DNA of 64,000 nucleotides from JASJBU01 sp963790775 (GTDB lineage Bacteria; Pseudomonadota; Gammaproteobacteria; Chromatiales; Chromatiaceae). The stretch is taken from assembly GCA_963790775.1 (NCBI GenBank), contig CAWBPR010000005.1, positions 620,001 through 684,000 on the forward strand, written 5' to 3'. The translations under genes and the position numbers were made by a program. Under the pieces are notes generated by a model. It saw only the letters and a program-made list of their open reading frames with translations, was not told where the DNA came from and ran no database searches. Position 1 is the stretch's first letter. Every line of letters begins with the position of its first letter. Below, piece after piece: positions 26,211 to 34,422 of the stretch.

Positions 26211-26792
26211 TTAATAGTACTCGAACACCTTGATCACACGTTGAACGCCACTGATCTTGCGCACCAAATCGGTCACGGCGGCGCCTTCTGCCTGAGTCAG
26301 CAGACCCATCAGATAGATGCTTCCCCGTTCGGCGACGACCTTGACGCGCAACGGGTCAAAGTCCGGGATATCGATCCCGGTCAATTTGAATTTGATCTCA
26401 GCAACCAGCGCCGCGTCTCTGGTCCGCTCTCCGAGTGAGGCGGTGCTGCCGATCTCCAGTTCATTGACCACGCGTCGGACCCGGTCAACCCCCGCAACCC
26501 GCTGCTCCGCCCGTGCTTTCAATGCCTGATTGGCCGTTTGCCCGGTGATCAGCGCCACCATGTTGTAACTGGTGATGACGAAACGGCTGTTCTCCTGCAG
26601 ATCCGGGTCGGTGGCAAGTGCTTCGGCAGCTTTGAATTCAATGGTCTGATCTTCGACAAAGACACCCAGGGTGCGCCTGTCGTGCAGTGCGGTTGCCGTG
26701 GCGGCGGCGCCGCCCACCACGATTCCGGCACAGCCTTGGATGACTCCGGATAAAAGCAGTACAGCGATAACTGACAGTGTGGAACTTTTCAT
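26211..26792 (-). CDS. dolP: BON-domain outer-membrane lipoprotein DolP (YraP)
   Basis: A 193-residue lipoprotein with signal LSVIAVLLLSGVIQGC, where Cys is the lipidation site, and two BON (phospholipid-binding) domains (about residues 45-115 and 120-193). In E. coli DolP localises to division sites and keeps the outer membrane intact. The start at 26792 follows GGGAGATAGA; the frame starts slightly upstream but without such a site. The order lpoA-yraN-diaA-dolP is a classic gammaproteobacterial cluster. Confidence 0.92.
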   Translation of the reverse strand: MKSSTLSVIAVLLLSGVIQGCAGIVVGGAAATATALHDRRTLGVFVEDQTIEFKAAEALATDPDLQENSRFVITSYNMVALITGQTANQALKARAEQRVAGVDRVRRVVNELEIGSTASLGERTRDAALVAEIKFKLTGIDIPDFDPLRVKVVAERGSIYLMGLLTQAEGAAVTDLVRKISGVQRVIKVFEYY

Positions 26793-26819
26793 TCTATCTC
26801 CCATGGATTTTACTCTGCT

Positions 26820-27419
26820 TCAGCTTCCCAGTAGTTGGTGATCGACAATATCACACAGGCAGTGGATGATCAGCAGATGGATCTCCTGAATTCGCGCGGT
26901 CGAATCTGACGGAACCCGCAGTTCGACATCGTTGGCTGTGAGGAGTTTCGTGAGCGCCCCCCCATCTTTCCCTGTCAGTGCAACAACCCGCATATCCCTT
27001 TCATGCGCGGATTCGATGGCGGCAAGGATGTTGGCGGAATTGCCACTGGTTGATATTGCCAGCAGGAGGTCGTTGGACTGACCGAGGGCCTCTATCTGGC
27101 GTGCAAAAACCCGGGAGTAGTCAGAGTCATTGGCAATCGACGTGAGAGTCGAGCTGTCAGTGGTGAGGGCTATTGCAGGCAGACCAGGACGCTCCCGCTC
27201 AAAGCGATTAATCATTTCAGACGAGAAATGTTGTGCATCTCCCGCCGAGCCGCCATTTCCGCAGCTGAGTAATTTACCACCCTCAAGCAAGCTGGAAACG
27301 ATCAGCTCCGCGGCCTCCTGGATAGGTTGTGTGAGTAGAGGCAGGGCCTCTATTTTTGTCTGGATACTGTCGTTGAACAGCATTTTTATGCGATCAGAGA
27401 GTAGCATTGCTTGGGGCAT
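26820..27419 (-). CDS. diaA: SIS-domain DnaA initiator-associating protein DiaA
   Basis: 199 residues, a single SIS phosphosugar-isomerase fold with CGNGGSAGDAQHFSSEMINRFERERPGLPAIALTTDSS (given only as a landmark at residues 53-90), then ISTSGNSANI and TGKDGG. DiaA tetramers stimulate DnaA assembly at oriC. GmhA (sedoheptulose-7-phosphate isomerase) is a close relative, but the yraN/lpoA/dolP neighbourhood favours DiaA. The frame has Met codons at 27419 and 27407, neither with a strong ribosome site. A dispersed repeat motif overlaps the leader. Confidence 0.88.
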   Translation of the reverse strand: MPQAMLLSDRIKMLFNDSIQTKIEALPLLTQPIQEAAELIVSSLLEGGKLLSCGNGGSAGDAQHFSSEMINRFERERPGLPAIALTTDSSTLTSIANDSDYSRVFARQIEALGQSNDLLLAISTSGNSANILAAIESAHERDMRVVALTGKDGGALTKLLTANDVELRVPSDSTARIQEIHLLIIHCLCDIVDHQLLGS

Positions 27420-27422
27420 CCA

Positions 27423-27441
27423 TAGAGTGTTGACAGGCCCT
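27423..27441. repeat. short dispersed motif upstream of diaA
   Basis: TAGAGTGTTGACAGGCCCT here matches TAGAGTGTTAACAGGCCCT at 48237-48255 at 18 of 19 positions. The second copy is one arm of a long inverted repeat. Confidence 0.5.
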
Positions 27442-27443
27442 GG

Positions 27444-27800
27444 TTAATTGGCCTGAAAGGCGTCTTTGATCCATTCGATCCTTGGCCGACTCTGACCGCT
27501 GATGCCCACCACATCAAAACGGCAGGCTGGGTTACCTTGGTGTGCTTGCAGATAGTGTCTGGCGGCAGCGATCAGTTTGTTTTGTTTGACAGATGTGACT
27601 GATTCAACGGCTGACCCAAAGGCATCGGACTTGCGGTATCTGACCTCGATAAATACCAAGGTTCCGGAATCTTGCATGATCAGGTCGATTTCTCCCCGTT
27701 TGCAGCGGTAATTGGTTGTCAGCAACTTGAGGCCTTGCCGTTGCAGATGGCGCATGGCCAGTTCTTCAGCGTTTTGACCCTTCAGCAGATGCAGTTGCAT
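27444..27800 (-). CDS. yraN: UPF0102 family (YraN) nuclease-like protein
   Basis: A 118-residue restriction-endonuclease-fold protein. Visible motifs are GQNAEELAMRHLQRQGLKLLTTNYR, RGEIDLIMQD and LVFIEVRYRKSDAFG, the last two matching the PD-(D/E)xK core. The cellular role is poorly known; links to Holliday-junction or competence functions have been proposed. It starts two bases after the lpoA stop (TAA CC ATG) and lacks its own ribosome site, so it is translationally coupled to lpoA. Confidence 0.9.
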   Translation of the reverse strand: MQLHLLKGQNAEELAMRHLQRQGLKLLTTNYRCKRGEIDLIMQDSGTLVFIEVRYRKSDAFGSAVESVTSVKQNKLIAAARHYLQAHQGNPACRFDVVGISGQSRPRIEWIKDAFQAN

Positions 27801-27802
27801 GG

Positions 27803-29797
27803 TTATCTATTGATTGCCGGATTAAACTCACCCTGGTTGTCTTTGCCCGAATGGTTATCACTGCCGGGCAAGGGTTTGAGAAATGATTCCCTGGTTTGAT
27901 AGCGGCTTGTCGATCTGTCCATGCGTGGCGCAAATCCGGTAATCCTGGCTTGGCCATGGTTCATCTCTGCCCAGGCAAGCTGCCGGTGCACGCGATTGTA
28001 ACTGTCGAGATAGAGATTGCCCGTTTTGCCATGCATGATTTGGCCGCTCTGCTCGCTTATCAGTTTCAGGTGTGGAAGAAGATTGAAAGCGTCAATGCCC
28101 ATCGCATAGAGACGCGCATAGTCACCCCGTACGCCGGGGATGAGTTTTTGTAGGTTTTCTCGGGAAAGCTGGCTCTGGCTGTCCTCCTCGAGCAGCCAAG
28201 ACGTATCGACAAACTTGATGTGCCCCAGGTCTTTGTCCTTTTCGATGTCCGCAATACTGCTGTAGATATGCGATGTGGCATACACCGGCAGACTGCCTGC
28301 GTGATGAAATTTCAGCTGCGGCCGTAATTGCCGGCCCTTCTGCGCCCTAGCTGCGAGAAAAATGAAGTTGGCATCTTCCCGGCGCCGGGGTTCTGATTCC
28401 ATGGGGACCCCGATGATGGCCTGGAGACTCTCTTTGCGCGCCTCGCTTTCATCGATATTGAGCAGCAGGCGTATGGGTCTGGAAAAATCATTTTCCCGGG
28501 CGTCATAGGTTTGATGTTCGAGCAGCTTGCCGCCGAGAGACTCCCAGCGGTCACGGAAGCTGCGAAACAGCCGGCTGCCCCAGTCGTCACGGGATGTCAG
28601 GGCCAGAGCGGTGGTGTGCCCATCAATCCAGGCCCGCTCGGCTATCTGCTCGGCTTCGTCTTCGGGTGCAAGTCCAAACTGGAACAGGTTGGGATTTGCA
28701 AAGGAAGTCTGGTCTACCTGATTGAGAGCAAGAATAGGCACCTGCAGATCCACGGTATCGATGAGTCGTTTTACCGCTTGTTTATCGAGCGGGCCGACTA
28801 TGGTTTGTGCGCCCTGCAATATTGCCTGTTGGTAGAGATTCAAGACCTGTTCTGGATTGCTGCTGTCATAAAAACGCAGCACCGGTCGGTTTTCAATGGG
28901 TTGCTGATACCAGGCCGCCATGAAGCCATCTCGTAAGGTCGCGGCAACTCTTGCATAGGGTCCTGAACGCGGCAGCAGAACTGCAATATGCTGGCTCTGA
29001 TCCATAGTCTGTTGCTGAATTTGGCCGCTCAGTAATTCCGTCAAGGCGGGATGATTGGGAAACTGCTCCCGCCAGGACTCGATATGTGCATCGAAGTTGG
29101 CTGGATCCTCACTGCGTCTTTTAAAGATACGCACCAGGTCCATCCAGGCGCCGAGCAAGCCTGGTGGTTGCGGCTGCAGGAGGGCCAGAGCGGCATCCGT
29201 CATACTTGAGAGGGTGTTTATAAGTGCCAGCTGATTCTCCAGCTGCTGTTCGGTTCCTTGCAGCAGTCGATCCAGTTCCACCAGTTCACGGGCGCTCTCC
29301 AGCAGATTGCCGGTGAGGCGAAAAATCTCCGCCATGTTGCGGTGGAATCGCTGCTGAAGCTGGAGGGGGCTGTCAGACCCGGTGGGTGGGTGTAATAGAT
29401 CGAGCGCCAGATCCAGGTCATTCCGGCTGATTGCCAGTTCGGCCTGCAGCATACGCAGACTGCTCTGCAGCTCTTCAGGGAGTGACAGGGTAGTCAGTTC
29501 CTCCAGCAACAGTTTTGCCTGATCCCATTCACCCGCGCGGCCCCAAATTTCCGCTGCCTGCAGCAGCAACTCCTCTTTTTGCGGAGATAGACTCGAGCGT
29601 GCTCTGGATTCCAGCCTTTCAGCAGCGGTTTTATAGTCTCCCGAATCAAGCAGAATTTTGATCTCTTGTTGCAGGAGAACCCCAGTTTGTGCGGCATCTC
29701 TGTCCGGCGCTCTTTTGACCGCAGGAGCGCAACCCAGGATCGGGAGTATCAGCAGAGCGATGAGTAGAAACCGGGGCAGGCGGTGAATGATTTGCAT
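27803..29797 (-). CDS. lpoA: penicillin-binding protein activator LpoA
   Basis: An outer-membrane lipoprotein that in E. coli reaches through the periplasm to stimulate PBP1A. The frame opens at 29878, but Met 29797 gives a proper lipoprotein signal (RFLLIALLILPILGC). The mature protein has an N-terminal helical TPR-like domain (about residues 40-260) and a C-terminal periplasmic-binding-protein fold (about 270-640) with IAVLLPRSGPYARVAATLRDGFMAAW nearby in shortened form. Length 664 residues is typical. It is the first gene of lpoA-yraN-diaA-dolP-glcD and is divergent from rsmI, the usual arrangement. Confidence 0.92.
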   Translation of the reverse strand: MQIIHRLPRFLLIALLILPILGCAPAVKRAPDRDAAQTGVLLQQEIKILLDSGDYKTAAERLESRARSSLSPQKEELLLQAAEIWGRAGEWDQAKLLLEELTTLSLPEELQSSLRMLQAELAISRNDLDLALDLLHPPTGSDSPLQLQQRFHRNMAEIFRLTGNLLESARELVELDRLLQGTEQQLENQLALINTLSSMTDAALALLQPQPPGLLGAWMDLVRIFKRRSEDPANFDAHIESWREQFPNHPALTELLSGQIQQQTMDQSQHIAVLLPRSGPYARVAATLRDGFMAAWYQQPIENRPVLRFYDSSNPEQVLNLYQQAILQGAQTIVGPLDKQAVKRLIDTVDLQVPILALNQVDQTSFANPNLFQFGLAPEDEAEQIAERAWIDGHTTALALTSRDDWGSRLFRSFRDRWESLGGKLLEHQTYDARENDFSRPIRLLLNIDESEARKESLQAIIGVPMESEPRRREDANFIFLAARAQKGRQLRPQLKFHHAGSLPVYATSHIYSSIADIEKDKDLGHIKFVDTSWLLEEDSQSQLSRENLQKLIPGVRGDYARLYAMGIDAFNLLPHLKLISEQSGQIMHGKTGNLYLDSYNRVHRQLAWAEMNHGQARITGFAPRMDRSTSRYQTRESFLKPLPGSDNHSGKDNQGEFNPAINR

Positions 29798-30024
29798 GAT
29801 ATCTGTTCTGTGGCAGGAGGCTGTTCTACCATTTTCACTATTCAGGTGTCTGGTAATCTCAGAAGATGTTATCGTCAATTACAGCACCTCGATAGCAGTT
29901 GTTGGATTCTGATCTGCGAGACCGCTGAACCAGCGCCAGCAGATCCGTGAAGCGCACCACAATGGTTCTCACTGACGGAGTGCGTGCACAATCTCCGAAT
30001 AATATCATCTTGAAAGGAAAACTT

Positions 30025-30873
30025 GTGTCCAAGGGCTTACTTTACGTTGTTGCTACCCCTATCGGCAATCTTGATGATGTCACATTTCGTGCCGTTAAGG
30101 TCCTGCAAGAAGTGGATCTCATCGCCGCGGAGGATACGCGCCACACCCGGCCGCTGCTCAGATTGCATGGTATCGCTACGCCTCTGATTGCCCTGCATGA
30201 ACACAATGAGCTGGAAAAATCGGCACAGTTGTTGAACAGACTGGTCCGCGGAGAATCCTTGGCCCTGGTCTCCGATGCGGGAACCCCGTTGATCAGCGAT
30301 CCTGGGTTTCCCCTGGTGCGGGAGGCAACTCGACAAGGCGTCAGGGTGGTACCCATTCCCGGTCCAAGCGCTTTAATCTGCGCTTTGTCGGCCGCCGGTC
30401 TGCCCACGGACCGGTTTCTGTTCGCCGGCTTTCCACCCAGACAATCTGCTCAACGATTGGCTTGGTTGCGGGGATATCAGCAGGAGACGGCGACTCTGCT
30501 GTGCTATGAGTCGAGTCATCGGATCGTCGCGGCATTGACAGATATGGCGGAGGTGTTTGGTGTTCAACGTGAAGCGGTTGTGGCGCGGGAAATGACCAAA
30601 CTGCATGAAACGTTTTTATACGGCACGCTTGTCGAGTTGCTCGAACGGGTGGTGAACGACCGTGACCAGCAGCGAGGGGAATTCGTGATTTTAATTCACG
30701 GCTTTTCCGGCCAGGCGGCAGACGGGATGGTTGTGGATACAGATAAGATTCTGGAAGTACTGTCAGCAGAACTGCCAGTCAAACAGGCAGCTGCACTCAC
30801 TGCCAGGATCACCGGGCAGAAAAAGAACGAACTCTATCAGCGCATACTCAGGAAAAAGCAGAATCAGATGTGA
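30025..30873 (+). CDS. rsmI: 16S rRNA 2'-O-ribose C1402 methyltransferase RsmI
   Basis: Methylates the ribose of C1402 in the decoding centre with SAM. The product of 282 residues begins at GTG 30025 (VSKGLLYVVATPIGNLDD), which follows AAAGGAAAACTT. The longer frame to 29947 adds residues not found in the family. Motifs: ATPIGNLDD, IAAEDTRHTRPLL, LVSDAGTPLISDPGFPLVR and VPIPGPSA, all typical of the tetrapyrrole-methylase fold of RsmI. The 227 bp between the lpoA and rsmI starts must contain both promoters. Confidence 0.95.
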   Translation: MSKGLLYVVATPIGNLDDVTFRAVKVLQEVDLIAAEDTRHTRPLLRLHGIATPLIALHEHNELEKSAQLLNRLVRGESLALVSDAGTPLISDPGFPLVREATRQGVRVVPIPGPSALICALSAAGLPTDRFLFAGFPPRQSAQRLAWLRGYQQETATLLCYESSHRIVAALTDMAEVFGVQREAVVAREMTKLHETFLYGTLVELLERVVNDRDQQRGEFVILIHGFSGQAADGMVVDTDKILEVLSAELPVKQAAALTARITGQKKNELYQRILRKKQNQM

Positions 30874-30947
30874 TCTGAAGCAGACTAATCCAGTAATTGA
30901 GGCATATAATAGCTTAAGGGAGAGGGTTGCTTGGGAAGATTTTTATA

Positions 30948-31541
30948 ATGCGTCGTCAATTACTTTTTATATTCCTGTTGCTCATTGCCGGCCGGGTGCC
31001 TGCGAATGGCTTCGAGATAATTCCTTTCATGGGGCACCGATTTGGTGGGTCTTTGGAAGATCAAGATACCTATCGCAGCAGGGACTTTGAAGCGGGATCT
31101 AACTGGGGAGTCATCCTCGGGCACACAGCAAGTGCTACCACCCGTTACGAATTACTCTACAGCTATCAGGATTCAGGGCTTTCAGACAGGACGGATCCGG
31201 ATAACGCTTTCGATCTGGAAGTTCATTACCTTCACCTTGGCGGTACGGTAGACATCTCTCAGCAACGATTCACCCCCTTTGTAAGTGGTGGTATGGGTAT
31301 GACTTATATGAGTCCTGACCGCTTTGACCTCGAGAATGAAACGCTCTTCTCCCTGAGTCTTGGGGGGGGACTTAAATGGTATCCCAGCAACAGCCTGGGT
31401 CTTCGCTTAGAGGTGCGCGGCTATGGAACTCTCACCGAGTCGAGTGGAAGCCTGTTCTGTGATGGTGGCTGTGACCTTCAGGTCAATGGAAGCTTACTCC
31501 CCCAGTTCGAAACCAATCTGGGCCTGATCTTCAAGTTCTGA
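30948..31541 (+). CDS. small outer-membrane beta-barrel protein
   Basis: 197 residues with signal peptide MRRQLLFIFLLLIAGRVPANG. The mature part is built of alternating polar/hydrophobic strands ending in an aromatic residue (NLGLIFKF), the usual signal for barrel assembly by Bam. It resembles the OmpX/OmpW-like eight-strand group, with the segment VSGGMGMTYM typical of such barrels. A Cys pair (LFCDGGCDL) in a late loop may form a disulfide. Function unknown. Transcription ends at the hairpin 31572-31597. Confidence 0.75.
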   Translation: MRRQLLFIFLLLIAGRVPANGFEIIPFMGHRFGGSLEDQDTYRSRDFEAGSNWGVILGHTASATTRYELLYSYQDSGLSDRTDPDNAFDLEVHYLHLGGTVDISQQRFTPFVSGGMGMTYMSPDRFDLENETLFSLSLGGGLKWYPSNSLGLRLEVRGYGTLTESSGSLFCDGGCDLQVNGSLLPQFETNLGLIFKF

Positions 31542-31571
31542 TAGCTCATTGCTGTCGTGACCGCTATTTTA

Positions 31572-31597
31572 AAAAGGGCCGTTGCCGGCCCTTTTCT
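31572..31597. terminator. bidirectional intrinsic terminator
   Basis: A 10-bp stem AAAAGGGCCG / CGGCCCTTTT with loop TTGC serves both the outer-membrane gene (+) and hsp20 (-). Confidence 0.92.
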
Positions 31598-31600
31598 CCG

Positions 31601-32041
31601 TTAATGAGTCACCTCAATGCGTTTAGGCTGCTTCTCAGCGGTCTTTGGGATCACCACTTCCAACACACCATTCTCACCTTTGGCTGTAATAGCCTCAGCG
31701 TCGATGTTGTCAGGCAGGGCAAAACGCCGGTAAAAAACTCCGTGTGAGCGTTCGATGCGCCGATAGTCCTCCTTCTCTTCCTGCTCCTCGAACTTGCGTT
31801 CACCGCGGATAGCCAGCGCCCCATGCTCCATGGTGACCTCCACATCTTCGGGATTCACCCCGGGGATGTCTGCATGGAGTACGTACTTGTCTTCTTCTTC
31901 CTTGATGTCAACTGCCGGCACCCATTCCTCACCCTGCGTGTGGGAGAGTACATCCTCATGCAAAAACGGATTGAGTGCGCGGTCCATTTCGTGACGCCAT
32001 TCGTCCATCATGCGCCATGGATCATAACGTGTCATCTTCAT
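31601..32041 (-). CDS. small heat-shock protein, Hsp20/alpha-crystallin family
   Basis: A 146-residue ATP-independent holdase chaperone. The alpha-crystallin domain runs from about residue 40 (WVPAVDIKEEEDKYVLHADIPGV) to 135, with the conserved GVLEVVIPK end. The C-terminal tail has PKRIEV, which carries the I-x-V anchor motif (RIEV) for oligomer assembly. The start follows GGAGG closely, and the second Met (MT..) is two codons downstream. A near-consensus sigma-32 promoter lies 38-65 bp upstream, so heat-shock induction is well supported by sequence. Confidence 0.94.
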   Translation of the reverse strand: MKMTRYDPWRMMDEWRHEMDRALNPFLHEDVLSHTQGEEWVPAVDIKEEEDKYVLHADIPGVNPEDVEVTMEHGALAIRGERKFEEQEEKEDYRRIERSHGVFYRRFALPDNIDAEAITAKGENGVLEVVIPKTAEKQPKRIEVTH

Positions 32042-32078
32042 GATAGCCTCCGTTCAGTTTGCCTGTTTCCTACATTAA

Positions 32079-32106
32079 GTATGGGGCCATACGACTGGTT
32101 TTCAAG
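32079..32106 (-). promoter_or_regulatory. sigma-32 heat-shock promoter of hsp20
   Basis: On the minus strand CTTGAAA (32106-32100), a 13-bp spacer and CCCCATAC (32086-32079) match the E. coli RpoH consensus nearly base for base. Confidence 0.88.
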
Positions 32107-32155
32107 TCCATTGAGATAAAAAATCAAATATTCAACAGATTGAAATATATAGTAA

Positions 32156-34330
32156 TTATTGTCTTCTTCGAGGACGGTTCGAGGGTTTGGTTTTGGCCGT
32201 TTTCCGTTGTTTGCCGGAGGTGGCGGCAGTTCTGGGTTTGGCCTCTCTGGCGGCGCTGCTCAAGGCTTTATTTGAACGGCTGTCTACCCGGGTCCCCGCT
32301 TTTGGCTGCCAACTGGGAACCAGGTGACGTTTGCCGTTGCCGATCAGATCGGCGCGTCCCATGCACTTTAATACCTCACGCAGCATGGGCCAGTTCTGCG
32401 GGTCGTGATATCTCAGAAACGCCTTGTGCAGGCGGCGCTGCTTGAGACCGCTGGCGACGGATACCCGTTCACCCTGCCGGGATAGTTTCTTCAATGGGTT
32501 AAGATGGGTGTGGTACATCGCGGAGGCAATCGCCAGGGGCGTGGGGAGAAAGGCCTGTACCTGATCGGGGCGAAAGCCGTTTTGTTTCAACCAGAGGGCG
32601 AGATTGAGCATATCCTGGTCCGATGTGCCAGGGTGTGCGGCAATGAAATAGGGAATCAAGTACTGCTCTTTGCCGGCCTCTGCGGAATAGCGGTCAAATA
32701 GTTTCTTGAACTGGTCATACGCGCCTATACCCGGTTTCATCATCTTACTCAAGGGGCCCGCTTCGGTATGTTCCGGGGCAATCTTGAGGTAGCCTCCGAC
32801 GTGATGAGTCACCAGTTCACGGATGTACTCAGGGGAGCGCACCGCCAGGTCATATCGCAGGCCAGAGGCGATAAACACCCGCTTGATGCCGGGTAGTCGG
32901 CGGGTTCTGCGGTAGAGTCTGATCAGCGGTTGGTGGTCAGTGCCCAGATTTGGGCAGATACCCGGGTAGACGCAGGAGAGGCGGCGGCAGGCTGCTTCGA
33001 TCTTCTCGTCTTTGCACTTGAGCTGGTACATGTTTGCGGTTGGCCCGCCCAGGTCGGAGATATTGCCGGAGAAGCCAGGCACCTGGTCGCGGATGGTTTC
33101 CACTTCACGGACAATGGAGTCCTCCGAACGGCTCTGAATGATGCGGCCCTCATGTTCGGTAATGGAACAGAAGGTGCAGCCGCCAAAACAGCCGCGCATG
33201 ATGTTGACCGAAAAACGGATCATCTCCCAGGCCGGGTTGCGACTGTCGCTATAGGCAGGGTGCGGCTGTCGCGTATAGGGCAGTTCATAGATCCGGTCCA
33301 GTTCCTCCGTGGTAAGCGGAATGGGTGGTGGGTTGAGCCAGACGTCCCGCTTGCCATGGCGTTGTATCAGGGCGCGGGCGTTGCCCGGGTTGGTCTCCAG
33401 GTGGAATACCCGGGAGGCGTGGGCGTACAGCACCTCATCATCCACTACCTGATCATATGAAGGCAGACGCACAACCGTGTTATCCCGGCTCATTTTACGG
33501 GGGCGCAGATGGGGCGTGACAGTAATCTGCGTCGGACAGTCGGGGCTGGCCTGATAGGGATCGGGGTGGGTCGTCTTGGGGCCAGGCACATCCAATTGGG
33601 TGGAGTCGATAACTGACCAGTCAACAGGTACCTGCTGGCGCATCAGGGCTGTTCCCCTGACATTATCAATTGTCTTGATGGATTCCCCCCTGGCCAGGCG
33701 ATGGGCGACCTCCACAATGCTCCGTTCCGCATTGCCAAACATCAGCAAATCGGCCTTTGAGTCCGGCAAGATGGAACGGCGCACCTTGTCCGACCAGTAA
33801 TCATAATGCGCAATGCGCCGCAGGCTGGCTTCAATGCCGCCAATGATCACCGGGACACCCGGGAACGCCTCCTTGGCCCGCTGGGCGTAGACTATCACTG
33901 AACGGTCAGGTCGTTTGCCTGCCTCGCCATTGGGAGTATAGGCATCGTCGCTGCGAATCCGCCGGTCGGCGGTGTAGCGATTGACCATTGAATCCATGTT
34001 GCCGGCGGTGATGCCAAAAAATAGATTGGGACGTCCAAGCGGCATAAAATCATTGCTGTCATGCCAGTCGGGCTGGGAGATGATGCCGACGCGGAAGCCC
34101 TGGGATTCCAGTAAGCGGCCAATCAGGGCCATGCCGAAACTTGGATGATCCACATAGGCATCGCCGGTGACGATGATGATATCGCAGCTGTCCCAACCGA
34201 GTTCATCCATCTCACTGCGGGACATGGGCAGCACCGGCGCGGCGCCAAAGCGTTTCGCCCAATAGGGGCGATATGAGAAGAGATCCGGGGCTGATTGCAT
34301 GGAAGTGTGTCCGATTCGCTGCGACGCCAT
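32156..34330 (-). CDS. ygiQ: YgiQ-family radical SAM protein
   Basis: 724 residues, YgiQ-type length. The N-terminal UPF0313 region (LGWDSCDIIIVTGDAYVDHPSFG) is followed by the radical SAM domain with the iron-sulfur motif CFGGCTFC (near residue 385) and a C-terminal domain ending in a basic Lys/Arg-rich tail (about residues 665-724). Such proteins bind a [4Fe-4S] cluster and SAM to generate a 5'-deoxyadenosyl radical; the substrate of YgiQ is not established. Met is possible at 34330 or ten codons downstream. It stands alone downstream of the Bat operon. Confidence 0.9.
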   Translation of the reverse strand: MASQRIGHTSMQSAPDLFSYRPYWAKRFGAAPVLPMSRSEMDELGWDSCDIIIVTGDAYVDHPSFGMALIGRLLESQGFRVGIISQPDWHDSNDFMPLGRPNLFFGITAGNMDSMVNRYTADRRIRSDDAYTPNGEAGKRPDRSVIVYAQRAKEAFPGVPVIIGGIEASLRRIAHYDYWSDKVRRSILPDSKADLLMFGNAERSIVEVAHRLARGESIKTIDNVRGTALMRQQVPVDWSVIDSTQLDVPGPKTTHPDPYQASPDCPTQITVTPHLRPRKMSRDNTVVRLPSYDQVVDDEVLYAHASRVFHLETNPGNARALIQRHGKRDVWLNPPPIPLTTEELDRIYELPYTRQPHPAYSDSRNPAWEMIRFSVNIMRGCFGGCTFCSITEHEGRIIQSRSEDSIVREVETIRDQVPGFSGNISDLGGPTANMYQLKCKDEKIEAACRRLSCVYPGICPNLGTDHQPLIRLYRRTRRLPGIKRVFIASGLRYDLAVRSPEYIRELVTHHVGGYLKIAPEHTEAGPLSKMMKPGIGAYDQFKKLFDRYSAEAGKEQYLIPYFIAAHPGTSDQDMLNLALWLKQNGFRPDQVQAFLPTPLAIASAMYHTHLNPLKKLSRQGERVSVASGLKQRRLHKAFLRYHDPQNWPMLREVLKCMGRADLIGNGKRHLVPSWQPKAGTRVDSRSNKALSSAAREAKPRTAATSGKQRKTAKTKPSNRPRRRQ

Positions 34331-34422
34331 CGCAGATGACTAACTAATCAGCCGCTGAAGTTACCACACTCTCTCTGTGAGAGAGTTAAATCACCGATAG
34401 TTTCAATGGTCAATTATCAGGT

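Noticed and set aside
34368..34386. Terminator for the Bat operon (hairpin ACTCTCTC/GAGAGAGT)
   Set aside because: Stem of 8 bp without a T tract on the minus strand; could not be supported as a terminator.
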